Of a DNA stretch of 64,000 nucleotides, positions 7,121 through 14,810 are shown in pieces. The notes under the pieces were generated by a model. The model worked only from the letters and a program-made list of their open reading frames with translations, searched no databases and was not told the origin of the DNA. The position numbers and the translations under genes are program-made. The stretch covers positions 62,001-126,000 of the forward strand of contig DAIPMW010000008.1 of assembly GCA_036768475.1 (NCBI GenBank), written 5' to 3'. Source of the stretch: JAEUMD01 sp036768475. GTDB lineage: Bacteria > Pseudomonadota > Alphaproteobacteria > Rhizobiales > Hyphomicrobiaceae. Positions within the stretch are counted from its first letter, which is position 1. Each line of letters opens with the position of its first letter.

Positions 7121-8446
7121 ATGATCGCCGCGCCATCACCTTGTCCGATCGGAGACCGCTCGCACGTGACTGTGCCGCCCATCATCATCGCAGAAGGACG
7201 TCCGCTCGCCGCAGGCGATCCCACCCGGACAGTTCCAGGCGCCGCTTTGCCGATCATCGGCGATCTCGTCCATAGGGCCCACGAGGACGGGATCGACAGC
7301 GTCCTGGGCCCGGGCACGCACGCGCACCTGACACGTGACGACCTTGAGAAGGTCATGAGCTATTGCGCCGAACGCCGCTGCGAGGCCGACGGCGCCATCT
7401 GCCCCGGCTGCCGTCTCGCTGCGTTGCAGGACGGTATCGCCACACTGGACGATTATTGCCGGCACTTTAGTGAAATCCGCTCAACCTCGAGCGCGCTGAG
7501 GATCGCTGGCGGGGAGGGCAGTTGCGCGCGCGAGGTGCCCTCGCTCGATCATCTGGCACGCACCTTCATGGGCGAGGAATACTGGTTCTGGGCGCGTCGC
7601 GTGCTGCGCAAGGTGCGATATGGCCTGCGCACCACGGAGAAGCTGTTCGATCCGGCCTTCGCCGGGCAGATGGCACCGGCTGTTATCCTGATGGAACCGC
7701 AGATCGCCGAGAATGTCGGCATGGTCGCCCGGGCCATGGCCAACTTCGGCCTCGACGAACTGCGCGTTATCAACCCGCGCGACGGATGGCCGAGCGAGAA
7801 GGCACGCGCCGTTGCCTCCGGCGCCGCGGCCATAGTCGACGGTGCGGCGCTTCGCGACACGCTGTCATCCGCCATTGACGATCTGAACTACGTCGTCGCG
7901 ACGACCGCCCGCCAGCGTGACCTGCGAAAGCCGATCCTGACGCCGGAGGAGGCCGCCGCCGAGATGCGCCGCCGCATCGGTGAAGGCCAGCGCTGTGCCA
8001 TGCTGTTCGGCCGCGAGCGTAACGGCCTTGAAACGCCCGAGGTGGCCCGTTGCGATGCCGTCGTGATGATCCCGGTGAATGCGAAGTTCGCCTCTCTCAA
8101 TCTCGCCCAGGCGGTTTTGCTGCAGGGATACGCCTGGCTGCGATCGGGGGAGGAGGCCACTCTGGGCCGCAAAACGGCGCATGATCGGCGCATTTCCTCA
8201 GGTCTGCACTTAGGCCACGACGTCCCCGCCAAGCACGAGGAGATTGAGCGGTTCTTCGAGCACCTCGAGGCGGAACTCGACGCCGGCGGCTTTTTCACCC
8301 CGCCCGAGCGGCGTCACGTCACAGTGCGAAACCTCAGAACGATGTTTCTGCGTGCCGGGCTGACGGCGCAGGAGGTGCGCACGCTGCGTGGCATTGTTGC
8401 AACGCTGACGCGTGGCAGGCGCAACCCGGGCAAGCCGTCCACATAG
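7121..8446 (+). CDS. trmJ: TrmJ-type SPOUT RNA methyltransferase with Cys-rich N-terminal extension
   Basis: From about residue 184 this is a TrmH/TrmJ-family 2'-O-ribose methyltransferase. APAVILMEPQIAENVGMVARAMANFG is motif 1, MLFGRERNGLETPE motif 2, and MIPVNAKFASLNLAQAV the knotted SAM site, followed by a helical C-terminal domain. TrmJ methylates position 32 of some tRNAs. Residues 1-183 are unusual: they carry C82-x4-C87-x6-C94-x2-C97 and a conserved-looking EEYWFWARRVLRKVRYGLR helix, in frame with no stop before the enzyme. A start at 7166 (GTG) or an independent start at 7670 (ATG, residue 184) cannot be excluded. The long open frame upstream of 7121 is antisense to icd and not coding. 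Confidence 0.75.
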   Translation: MIAAPSPCPIGDRSHVTVPPIIIAEGRPLAAGDPTRTVPGAALPIIGDLVHRAHEDGIDSVLGPGTHAHLTRDDLEKVMSYCAERRCEADGAICPGCRLAALQDGIATLDDYCRHFSEIRSTSSALRIAGGEGSCAREVPSLDHLARTFMGEEYWFWARRVLRKVRYGLRTTEKLFDPAFAGQMAPAVILMEPQIAENVGMVARAMANFGLDELRVINPRDGWPSEKARAVASGAAAIVDGAALRDTLSSAIDDLNYVVATTARQRDLRKPILTPEEAAAEMRRRIGEGQRCAMLFGRERNGLETPEVARCDAVVMIPVNAKFASLNLAQAVLLQGYAWLRSGEEATLGRKTAHDRRISSGLHLGHDVPAKHEEIERFFEHLEAELDAGGFFTPPERRHVTVRNLRTMFLRAGLTAQEVRTLRGIVATLTRGRRNPGKPST

Positions 8447-8621
8447 ACCGCCTTATTGGCGACACGTTTTCAGTCGAGCGATGCAGCCTGAGTGTGTGGC
8501 GGGCCGCGTGGTTGTGGACAGAACCTCGCTGGGGCACTGCCCTCCGGTCAAGAATTCTATAAACACCTGTCGGATGCTGGCCCGATCGAGCCCGGGCCCA
8601 ATCCGATACGGGAAGGCGGAG

Positions 8622-9284
8622 ATGCGGAAAATGGCGAAGACGGGGACTTTCGGGGCATTGCCGGCATTGGTTTTGGCGGCGGTGGTCGCCGCGACCGGAG
8701 CGGCGACGGGCGCCGATGCCAAGGAACTGAGTGAGAAGTCCGTCCGCACCTTCATGGAGTACGCCTGGTCGCTGGTGCCGGCGCAGTTCACCAAGCCGAG
8801 TGGCGAGATCGTCCAGGTCGACAAGAAGAAGAAAGATGAGGTGCTGGTGCCGGTCGATGTGGCGCGCGAGATCATTCGTGTCGGTCGCATCTCGGCCCAT
8901 GCCCAGGTCTGCAATCTGCCGGTTGACCAGGTTGCCAACTACCGCTCGATGATGCAGCGCGAAGCCGACAAGAAAAAGTGGACCGAGCAGCAGATGATCT
9001 ACATCAATCAGCTGCATCTGACGACGGTCATGCTGCTCACGGGCAAGATCAAGCTGGTCGAGAAGCAGGGCGACAAGCAGGTCGTTGTCGAGGAGCGCAA
9101 GTCCCCGGTCCAGACCTGTGCGCCCGAACAGGCCGAGAAGGTCAAGCAGGTGATTGCCGAATACGTCAACTCCGGCCCGCCGATTTCGACGGTGATGGAA
9201 CTTCCGGGTGCAGAGAAAGAGGCAGCATCCTCGGACGGACCGAAACCGGCTTCTGACGTGAAGACCGAGGCGCCCAAGAAATAG
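8622..9284 (+). CDS. Secreted/periplasmic protein, unknown function
   Basis: 220 residues from ATG 8622 (GGAAGGCGGAG ribosome-binding site). Residues 1-35 are a signal peptide (KTGTFGALPALVLAAVVAATGAA...ADA). The mature part has LSEKSVRTFMEYAWSLVPAQFT, a basic KKKK stretch near 70, and two cysteines (HAQVCNLP, VQTCAPEQ) that could form a disulfide. The tail is rich in P, A, E and K. I recognise no domain. It lies between trmJ and rpsD in the same direction but with its own leader. Confidence 0.65.
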   Translation: MRKMAKTGTFGALPALVLAAVVAATGAATGADAKELSEKSVRTFMEYAWSLVPAQFTKPSGEIVQVDKKKKDEVLVPVDVAREIIRVGRISAHAQVCNLPVDQVANYRSMMQREADKKKWTEQQMIYINQLHLTTVMLLTGKIKLVEKQGDKQVVVEERKSPVQTCAPEQAEKVKQVIAEYVNSGPPISTVMELPGAEKEAASSDGPKPASDVKTEAPKK

Positions 9285-9519
9285 CCGTTTTGCGGTTGAC
9301 GCCTGGGGCGAGCCCGGGTATCTCACGCCAATTCGCGCGGGCCGAAGGGCCCGCGTTTTACTGCGCACCCGCGGCACCGGGACGGAAACACCCGGGGCCT
9401 GTCGGCCGGCCCTTCGCCCTGCAACCGGGCGGAACCGGCAAAGGAGGGGGCGCTCCGAGCCCTCGCTGGGTGGCACGAGCCCCTGCCGAGGATATGCAAC
9501 CTATGCTGGAGTGCCAGAC

Positions 9520-10137
9520 ATGACCAAGCGCGTTCGCGCCAAACACAAGATCGACCGCCGCCTCGGAGAGAACATCTGGGGCCGTCCCAAGAGCCCGCTG
9601 AACAAGCGTGAGAGCCGCCCCGGCCAGCACGGCGAGCGCCGCATGGGTAAGACCTCCGACTATGGCCAGCAGCTCAAGGCCAAGCAGAAGCTGAAGGGCT
9701 ATTACGCCTCCATCACCGAGCGTCAGTTCCGCCGCATCTACGATGAAGCCGCCCGCCTCAAGGGCTCGACGTCGGAGCACATCATCGGCCTCCTGGAGCG
9801 CCGTCTGGATGCCGTCGTCTACCGCGCCAAGTTCGTACCGACCGTCTTCGCGGCGCGCCAGTTCGTCAGCCACGGCCACGTCAAGGTCAACGGCCGCCGC
9901 GTCACCATTCCGAGCTATCGCGTGCGCATCGGCGACGTGATCGAGCTGCGCGACAAAGCGCGCGACATGGCCCTCGTTCTTGAGGCGACCAAGAGCGCCG
10001 AGCGTGACGTGCCCGACTATATCGACGCCGATCACTCGAAGATGGTCGCCAAGATGACGCGCGTTCCCGCGCTGTCCGACGTGCCCTATCCGGTGCAGAT
10101 GGAGCCCAACCTGGTGGTCGAGTTCTACTCGCGCTGA
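9520..10137 (+). CDS. rpsD: 30S ribosomal protein S4
   Basis: 205 residues. S4 nucleates assembly of the 16S rRNA 5' domain. ENIWGRPKSP is a hallmark of the N-terminal region, and the S4 RNA-binding domain is RLDAVVYRAKFVPTVFAARQFVSHGHVKVNGR. ATG 9520 is chosen over GTG 9511 because it follows GGAG by 8 bp and gives the standard length. The gene is followed by a clear intrinsic terminator. The 235-bp leader (9285-9519) has GC-rich palindromic text (GGGCCCGCG..., CCGGGGCCTGTCGGCCGG) that could hold a regulatory structure, but I cannot assign one. Confidence 0.97.
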   Translation: MTKRVRAKHKIDRRLGENIWGRPKSPLNKRESRPGQHGERRMGKTSDYGQQLKAKQKLKGYYASITERQFRRIYDEAARLKGSTSEHIIGLLERRLDAVVYRAKFVPTVFAARQFVSHGHVKVNGRRVTIPSYRVRIGDVIELRDKARDMALVLEATKSAERDVPDYIDADHSKMVAKMTRVPALSDVPYPVQMEPNLVVEFYSR

Positions 10138-10164
10138 TTGGGTTTACATCTTTGCGATCTCAAG

Positions 10165-10197
10165 ACGGGCGGCCATATCGGCCGCCCGTTCTGTTTT
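10165..10197 (+). terminator. Intrinsic terminator of rpsD
   Basis: Stem ACGGGCGGCC (10165-10174) pairs with GGCCGCCCGT (10180-10189) around ATATC, followed by TCTGTTTTG. It lies 28 bp after the rpsD stop. Confidence 0.85.
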
Positions 10198-10231
10198 GCC
10201 GCTGCGCGTAGGTCGCGTCGTTGATTGCAGA

Positions 10232-11308
10232 TCAAGCCGTGCGCTTTGCAGGGGACGTGATTTTCGCCGGATCCACAGGTGCTGGTCCTGTGTTCTCGCT
10301 AAGGTCGTGGGGCCGTGGCGGCACCGTGTTCGCCCATCCGTAGGCGAGCATCGTCATGATCGTCGAGGCCGCAAAGAAGTAGACACCGGGCAGAACGCTC
10401 GCTTCCGTGTAGCCGCTCGAATTGACGTAGAAAATCAGCAGCGCCAGCACCATCACATCGGTCATCGAATAGCGGCCGAGCCATTCCATCGTGGAGATCG
10501 AGCGCGCCCGGAACTCCGGCGACAGGTCAGGCGAGGCCACCAGAGTCATCAGGTAGAACAGCTTGAGAAACGGAAACAGGATCGAGAACACGAACAGCAC
10601 TGCGCAAAGGAACAGCTCCTTGTCGGTGTACAGCGCGTAGATGATCGTCGCGATGGAGTGCTCGTTGGTCCAGACATAGATGGTGGTGAAGCGGATCACC
10701 GGCAGGATCACGCCCAACGCGAAAAATATCGTCGCCAGGATGATGAAGAACGACAGCACAAAATTGCGCACGATCGACAGCCGTCCTGCCGGCGGACCCG
10801 GAACACGCTGCACTGCGTGGCCTGGCTCCGCGCGCACGCCCATCTCCTCGCCGCGCAACCAGGCATAGGCCAGGATCATCAGCACCACCGCAGCCGTGAA
10901 GAAGTAGACGCCTGCGAGGCTTGCTGCATCGTAAAGCCCGGTGCTCTTAATGAAGAAGATGGTCAGCGCCAGCACCAGCACATCGTGCATCGACCACTTG
11001 CCGAGCCATTCGAGCGCCCTGAGCCGGCGCGACTGGCGCGCGATTTCGCTTGCCGGCAGTGTCGAGACGAGCAGCAGGTAAAGTAGTTTCAGGACCGGGA
11101 AGCAGATCGAAAACAGGGCAACCGTGATGCCGAGGAAATATTGCCCGTCGCGGATCAGCACGTAGACGGTCGAGAGTAGCGAGTGATCTGTCGACCAGAA
11201 CACATACTTGGTGAGCTTGATGATTGGCAGGGATATGCCAAGCGCGAGGCACACGCTCGCGCCGATGATGGCAAAGCTCAACAGGAAGCGCCGTCCGCCG
11301 AGCTGCAT
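10232..11308 (-). CDS. Tandem PqiA-domain membrane protein
   Basis: 358 residues made of two homologous halves. The first has LPIIKLTKYVFW, FPVLKLLYLLL, LEWLGKWSMHDVLVLAL and GVYFF. The second repeats LPVIRFTTIYVW, FPFLKLFYLM, MEWLGRYSMTDVMVLAL and GVYFF. Each half has about four TM helices, giving roughly eight in total. PqiA proteins of gammaproteobacteria also have two such domains and work with MCE proteins in lipid transport across the envelope. Here no MCE/PqiB gene is adjacent and the zinc-binding Cys pairs of classical PqiA are absent. It lies downstream of bolA-grxD, behind their terminator. Confidence 0.8.
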   Translation of the reverse strand: MQLGGRRFLLSFAIIGASVCLALGISLPIIKLTKYVFWSTDHSLLSTVYVLIRDGQYFLGITVALFSICFPVLKLLYLLLVSTLPASEIARQSRRLRALEWLGKWSMHDVLVLALTIFFIKSTGLYDAASLAGVYFFTAAVVLMILAYAWLRGEEMGVRAEPGHAVQRVPGPPAGRLSIVRNFVLSFFIILATIFFALGVILPVIRFTTIYVWTNEHSIATIIYALYTDKELFLCAVLFVFSILFPFLKLFYLMTLVASPDLSPEFRARSISTMEWLGRYSMTDVMVLALLIFYVNSSGYTEASVLPGVYFFAASTIMTMLAYGWANTVPPRPHDLSENTGPAPVDPAKITSPAKRTA

Positions 11309-11377
11309 GCCGTGCCTTCCCCCTCCCTGTGGGCCGTGGCCACAACCTCAATCGGTCGGTGGCCAATGCCATCGATG

Positions 11378-11411
11378 TAAAACGGGGTCCGCCGCGCCCG
11401 GCGAACCCCGT
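11378..11411 (-). terminator. Intrinsic terminator of bolA-grxD
   Basis: Read on the minus strand: ACGGGGTTCGCCG (11411-11399), loop GGCG, CGGCGGACCCCGT (11394-11382), then TTTTA. The stem has one mismatch in 13 bp. It lies about 80 bp after the grxD stop and before the PqiA-family gene. Confidence 0.8.
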
Positions 11412-11493
11412 CCATTTAAGTACCTCGGCATGGCCACGGCCAGACCCTTGATCGGCGCTCCTGCGGCGCGCAGGCAAAACTTAGGGCGCTGCC

Positions 11494-11844
11494 TCAGGCC
11501 GTCATGCGCGACTTGTCGTAGGCCACGCCTTTCTGATCGAGCAGTTGCTGCAGCTCGCCGGCCTGGAACATCTCGCGAACGATATCGCAGCCGCCGACGA
11601 ATTCGCCCTTCACGTAAAGCTGGGGAATAGTCGGCCAGTTGGTGAAGCTCTTGATGCCGTCACGCACCGCCACATCGTCCAGCACGTTGATGTCTTTGTA
11701 TTGGATGCCGAGGTAGCCGAGGATCTGCGCCACCTGGCCGGAGAAACCGCACTGCGGGAACTGCTGCGTTCCCTTCATGAAGAGCACGACGTCGTTGCTG
11801 GCAATCTGCTTGCGGATCCAATCGTGAATTTCCTGCTGGCTCAT
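11494..11844 (-). CDS. grxD: Monothiol glutaredoxin
   Basis: 116 residues from ATG 11844. The CGFS active site is at C32-S35 (QFPQCGFSGQV), with FMKG ahead of it, NWPTIPQLYV and GGCDIV as the glutathione-binding elements. CGFS glutaredoxins bind a bridging [2Fe-2S] cluster and pass Fe-S clusters on, often with BolA. The bolA gene lies just upstream on the same strand, and a shared terminator follows. ORFs reading further upstream on this strand run through intergenic sequence and are not part of the gene. Confidence 0.95.
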   Translation of the reverse strand: MSQQEIHDWIRKQIASNDVVLFMKGTQQFPQCGFSGQVAQILGYLGIQYKDINVLDDVAVRDGIKSFTNWPTIPQLYVKGEFVGGCDIVREMFQAGELQQLLDQKGVAYDKSRMTA

Positions 11845-12017
11845 TTTGAGGTTCCTTCCTCGGCAGCGCCCGGCGGCCATCTCCGGCGCCGGGACTCGTT
11901 CAGGGGCTGGGCGTACCCGCAACATGGGTCGAGGGTCACACGCTGTCAATGTCGCGTACAAATTGTGGGATTTGCTTGATATCTGCCGGTGTCTACCCGA
12001 GTTTCCACCACCAGAGT

Positions 12018-12257
12018 TCAGGCATCCGGCGGCACGCCAGTCGTCAGCGCCAGCGCGTGCAACACGTCGCCCATGTTGCCGCCCAACGCGGTATAGACCA
12101 TCTGATGTTGCTGGACGCGGCTCTTGCCCTTGAAGCTGGCCGAAACCACGTGCGCAGCCCAATGGTCGTTGTCTCCCGCCAGATCCTTGAGTTCGACCGT
12201 GGCGTCGGGAATCCCGGCCTTGATCATCGTTTCGATTTGCTGAGCCGTCATCGGCAT
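12018..12257 (-). CDS. bolA: BolA-family Fe-S/transcription accessory protein
   Basis: 79 residues from ATG 12257 (ATG 12251 is equally possible). The fold signature is DNDHWAAHVVSASFKGKSRVQQHQMVY, with the His residues that ligate a cluster in BolA-Grx heterodimers. GNMGDVLHALAL is the closing helix. It probably partners the adjacent GrxD; the pair is co-directional with 173 bp between them. The bolA-grxD pairing downstream of purL is widespread in alphaproteobacteria, but here other genes separate the two. Confidence 0.92.
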   Translation of the reverse strand: MPMTAQQIETMIKAGIPDATVELKDLAGDNDHWAAHVVSASFKGKSRVQQHQMVYTALGGNMGDVLHALALTTGVPPDA

Positions 12258-12622
12258 GCCTGGTTCAACTCCTTCGCTTCGCAACGCCCACGAAAATGTT
12301 CGCGTGCCGTTCGCTGCACTCTACAGTCCCCGCCGTCGAGGGCAAGGGTTGCTGACAGCGCATCGCGCCTTGCCTGCTCGGGTTTACGTGCTGCCTTGGA
12401 CGACGTGCCGAACGCATGTCCGTGCTTGAAATCCCTATACAAGACACGATCTTTTGTCATGCAGGCGAGGGCGCGCGCGGGTTGCCGCTGGGCGTTGCTG
12501 CTTGCGAGCTTGCCGGTGCTCCCGCTCCGCTACGACGGAGCCTGATATCTGCTTTCGAACCGGTATGACGACCGTTCGCGCACAGAGTTATCCGCGAACA
12601 GAAAAGAAAAAGGAGGAACGCA
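12258..12622. other. Intergenic region upstream of bolA and of the 58-aa gene
   Basis: 365 bp between divergent genes. On the minus strand, TTGCCC-16 bp-TAGAGT (about 12348-12321) is a possible bolA promoter. On the plus strand an A-rich tract with AAAAAGGAGGA leads into the 58-aa gene. A 70-codon minus-strand frame exists here but looks non-coding. Confidence 0.35.
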
Positions 12623-12799
12623 ATGAAGCGATTGGTTCTTACTGCTGCCGTTCTCACCGTGCTTGGGCTCGCGGTGCCGGTGACGATCTCCACGTCCGCT
12701 TCGGCCAATGAAGTTGCCGGCCGTCCCGCGCTGCCGACGACATCGACGGAGGAACTCATCAAGATGCGCGAGACATGGGGAACCAAGCCATCCAAGTGA
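12623..12799 (+). CDS. 58-aa secreted small protein
   Basis: ATG 12623 follows an unusually strong ribosome-binding site (AAAAAGGAGGAACGCA), and TGA is at 12797-12799. Residues 1-29 form a signal peptide (LVLTAAVLTVLGLAVPVTIS...ASA). The mature part is only about 30 residues (NEVAGRPALPTTSTEELIKM...WGTKPSK). A good intrinsic terminator follows 46 bp later, so this is a complete single-gene unit: leader, strong SD, ORF, terminator. I recognise no family. It is a candidate periplasmic or secreted microprotein. Confidence 0.7.
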   Translation: MKRLVLTAAVLTVLGLAVPVTISTSASANEVAGRPALPTTSTEELIKMRETWGTKPSK

Positions 12800-12844
12800 T
12801 TGGCAATCAGGTCCGTTGACCTCCGGCAGCGGCCGCTAAATTTG

Positions 12845-12870
12845 GGCCGGGGCGAAATGCTCCGGCCTTT
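12845..12870 (+). terminator. Intrinsic terminator of the 58-aa gene
   Basis: GGCCGGGGC (12845-12853) pairs with GCTCCGGCC (12859-12867), with one G-U position, around GAAAT, followed by TTT. Confidence 0.75.
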
Positions 12871-12885
12871 CCGTTTGCCGGGCGA

Positions 12886-13752
12886 TTATTTGTTGAGGGT
12901 GATAAATGCGATGCCCAGCGCGATGAGTGTCGCCCAGCCGAGGCGGTTGAGAAACCGCGTCTCCCCGACCACGATTGCTGCAAGCACCACCGACACTGGG
13001 ATCGAGGCCTGACGCACGGCAGCGGTTTCCGCAGCGCCCGCTCCGATGCTAAACGCAACGAGAATGCACAGATAGGACAGGTATGACACGACACTGGCCG
13101 CGATGAGGCGCACTGGCGTTTGCCGCCATCCGCCGGTGAGGTGCGTTAAGGTGCTGCGCCCAGGCGGCTTGAACAGCACCGCAACGGCCGCGAATGCCGG
13201 GCTCACCATCAGGTACACCCAGAATAGAAAAGGCGCCGGCGAAATGGCTGTCATCGCCTTGGCGTCGCAGATCGTGTAACCGGCCGAGCCTGCCATTGCG
13301 AAGATGGCAAACGCTGCTGCCTTGGGTTGGGGGATGATCCGGCCGGGCTGGCGCTGCAATGCGAAACCCGCCACGACGATAAGTGCGATGCCTGCCAGCA
13401 CGGCAAATGAATACGTCGCCCCGGCGAACAGCCAGGTGATCAGCACGATCAGTAGCGGTGACGACCGGATGATCGGGTAATAGATCGAAAGATCACCCGA
13501 TTTCAGCGCTGCCATCGTGCCGAAATAGTAGATGGTTAGGAATGCCGCCGAAAGGATGGCGAGCAGGCCCACGCCAGAAGGCAAGCTAAGACCGGCACCC
13601 ATGACGATGGCATGCATGGGCGCGATAATCACCCATAAGCTGGCCACCGCCAGATAGGCCGATTCGGGGTGCGTGTGTCCCTTCAGGAGGAGGTCGCGAA
13701 ACGGGTGCAAAAGCGCAGACAACAAGACCAGGGCGGCAGCTTCCAGCGTCAT
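12886..13752 (-). CDS. EamA/DMT-superfamily transporter
   Basis: 288 residues from ATG 13752 (MTLEAAALVL). About ten hydrophobic helices in two EamA repeats are visible, for example LLAILSAAFLTIYYFGTMAALKSGD, SPLLIVLITWLFAGA, FAVLAGIALIVVAGFAL, and in the second half RLIAASVVSYLSYLCILVAFSIG and PVSVVLAAIVVGETRFLNRL. The drug/metabolite transporter family exports amino acids, nucleosides and similar compounds. The substrate is not predictable. It is followed closely by nothing on its strand and preceded by the FKBP gene. Confidence 0.85.
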   Translation of the reverse strand: MTLEAAALVLLSALLHPFRDLLLKGHTHPESAYLAVASLWVIIAPMHAIVMGAGLSLPSGVGLLAILSAAFLTIYYFGTMAALKSGDLSIYYPIIRSSPLLIVLITWLFAGATYSFAVLAGIALIVVAGFALQRQPGRIIPQPKAAAFAIFAMAGSAGYTICDAKAMTAISPAPFLFWVYLMVSPAFAAVAVLFKPPGRSTLTHLTGGWRQTPVRLIAASVVSYLSYLCILVAFSIGAGAAETAAVRQASIPVSVVLAAIVVGETRFLNRLGWATLIALGIAFITLNK

Positions 13753-13789
13753 GAGCCGTACCGCACCGGTTCCATGTCGAAAAAAGCCT

Positions 13790-14254
13790 TTACTGGATAT
13801 CCAACAGCTCAACCTCGAACAGAAGCGTGGCGTTGGGTGGAATGACCCGGCCAGCGCCGCGCGCACCATAGCCGAGCTCGGGTGGAATGATGAGCGTGCG
13901 TTTGCCGCCCAACTTCATGCTCGAGACACCTTCGTCCCAGCCCTTAATGACCTGGCCGACGCCGATCGTGAAAGCGAAAGGCTGGCCGCGATCGACGGAG
14001 CTGTCGAACTTCGCGCCCTTGGTGCCATTCTCGTAGAGCCAGCCCGTGTAATGCATCACGCAGGTATCACCGGTCTTGGGCGTCGCGCCCGTGCCAACCT
14101 GGGTATCTTCAATCTTGAGGCCAGAAGCGGTCGTCATGGTTTTTCCTGCGGCTAGAGCTGGTAAAGATGTCGCCGGCAGATCCACACCGCCGGACGCGAG
14201 AAGGATGCCGACGGACAGGGCTGCCACACCAAGTATCGTGGAGACTTGAAGCAC
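13790..14254 (-). CDS. FKBP-type peptidyl-prolyl isomerase, exported
   Basis: 154 residues. An N-terminal hydrophobic segment (MLQVSTILGVAALSVGILLASGG) is a signal peptide or anchor. The rest is a single FKBP domain: VMHYTGWLYENG, GAKFDSS, PFAFTIGVGQVIKGWDEGV, and GYGARGAGRVIPPNATLLFEVELL. The active-site aromatics Y, F, W and the IPP/LGYG loop are present, so it should be an active proline isomerase in the periplasm. It sits 37 bp upstream of the DMT transporter on the same strand and may be co-transcribed. Confidence 0.92.
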   Translation of the reverse strand: MLQVSTILGVAALSVGILLASGGVDLPATSLPALAAGKTMTTASGLKIEDTQVGTGATPKTGDTCVMHYTGWLYENGTKGAKFDSSVDRGQPFAFTIGVGQVIKGWDEGVSSMKLGGKRTLIIPPELGYGARGAGRVIPPNATLLFEVELLDIQ

Positions 14255-14382
14255 GCTGGGGTTCTCCTGTTCGTGCGCGTCGAGGCTACGTTCGCCTGTC
14301 TATCGCATGCAGAGCATGACGCCAAGGATTGACATGCGGCCCGTGCGGCCTAGAACGCTGCAACAAACTGGAGGATTGCCCC

Positions 14383-14508
14383 ATGCCGACCATGTCGAAC
14401 CAGCGCCGCAAAAAGATTCAGCTCCGCCAGCGCAAAGCCGGGAATGAAGCAAGGCGTGTCGCCAAACTCACCAAGAAGGCGCGCAACGCGGCAAAGAAGA
14501 AGGCCTGA
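14383..14508 (+). CDS. 41-aa highly basic small protein
   Basis: ATG 14383, with GGAGG 8 bp upstream, to TGA 14506-14508. The peptide is about half K, R and A (SNQRRKKIQLRQRKAGNEARR then AKLTKKARNAAKKKA) and predicted fully helical. The composition suggests RNA or ribosome association, or nucleoid binding. This is inference only. The start at 14392 (second Met) is also possible. It is divergent from the FKBP gene and converges with purL, from which it is separated by a family B repeat. Confidence 0.65.
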   Translation: MPTMSNQRRKKIQLRQRKAGNEARRVAKLTKKARNAAKKKA

Positions 14509-14676
14509 CGGAAACGGTTGCAGGGCCGGCGCCTCTGCCTCCGCAGATGTCCTCACGACGCATTCCATGCGCGGTCCAGCCCCGGAAACCGGGCGCCGTG
14601 GCGCTGCTCGGTCCGCATCCACGACCCTCAGCGGCGCATGCCCAAAGATGCGCGGTCGTGGGACGCTTGAACACCC

Positions 14677-14802
14677 TAGAGCCTGATCGACCTCGGTGGA
14701 AGCACGACTGCTTCCACCGAGGTCGTGATTGAAGCTCTCAAACAAAGAGATAGAGCGGCCAAAACGGCCAGACGTGATTCGATCAAAACCAGACCTGCTC
14801 AA
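14677..14802 (+). repeat. Family B palindromic repeat, copy 1
   Basis: Starts TAGAGCCTGATCGACC and ends GACCTGCTCAA. It contains a perfect 16-bp inverted repeat (14689-14704 with 14709-14724, GACCTCGGTGGAAGCA) around a 4-nt loop, then GTGATTGAAGCTCTCAAACA and GGCCAAAACGGCC. Copies at 31961 and 61649 share all these blocks. It occupies the convergent junction between the 41-aa gene and purL, and the hairpin could terminate both. Confidence 0.88.
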
Positions 14803-14810
14803 GCGAAGCA

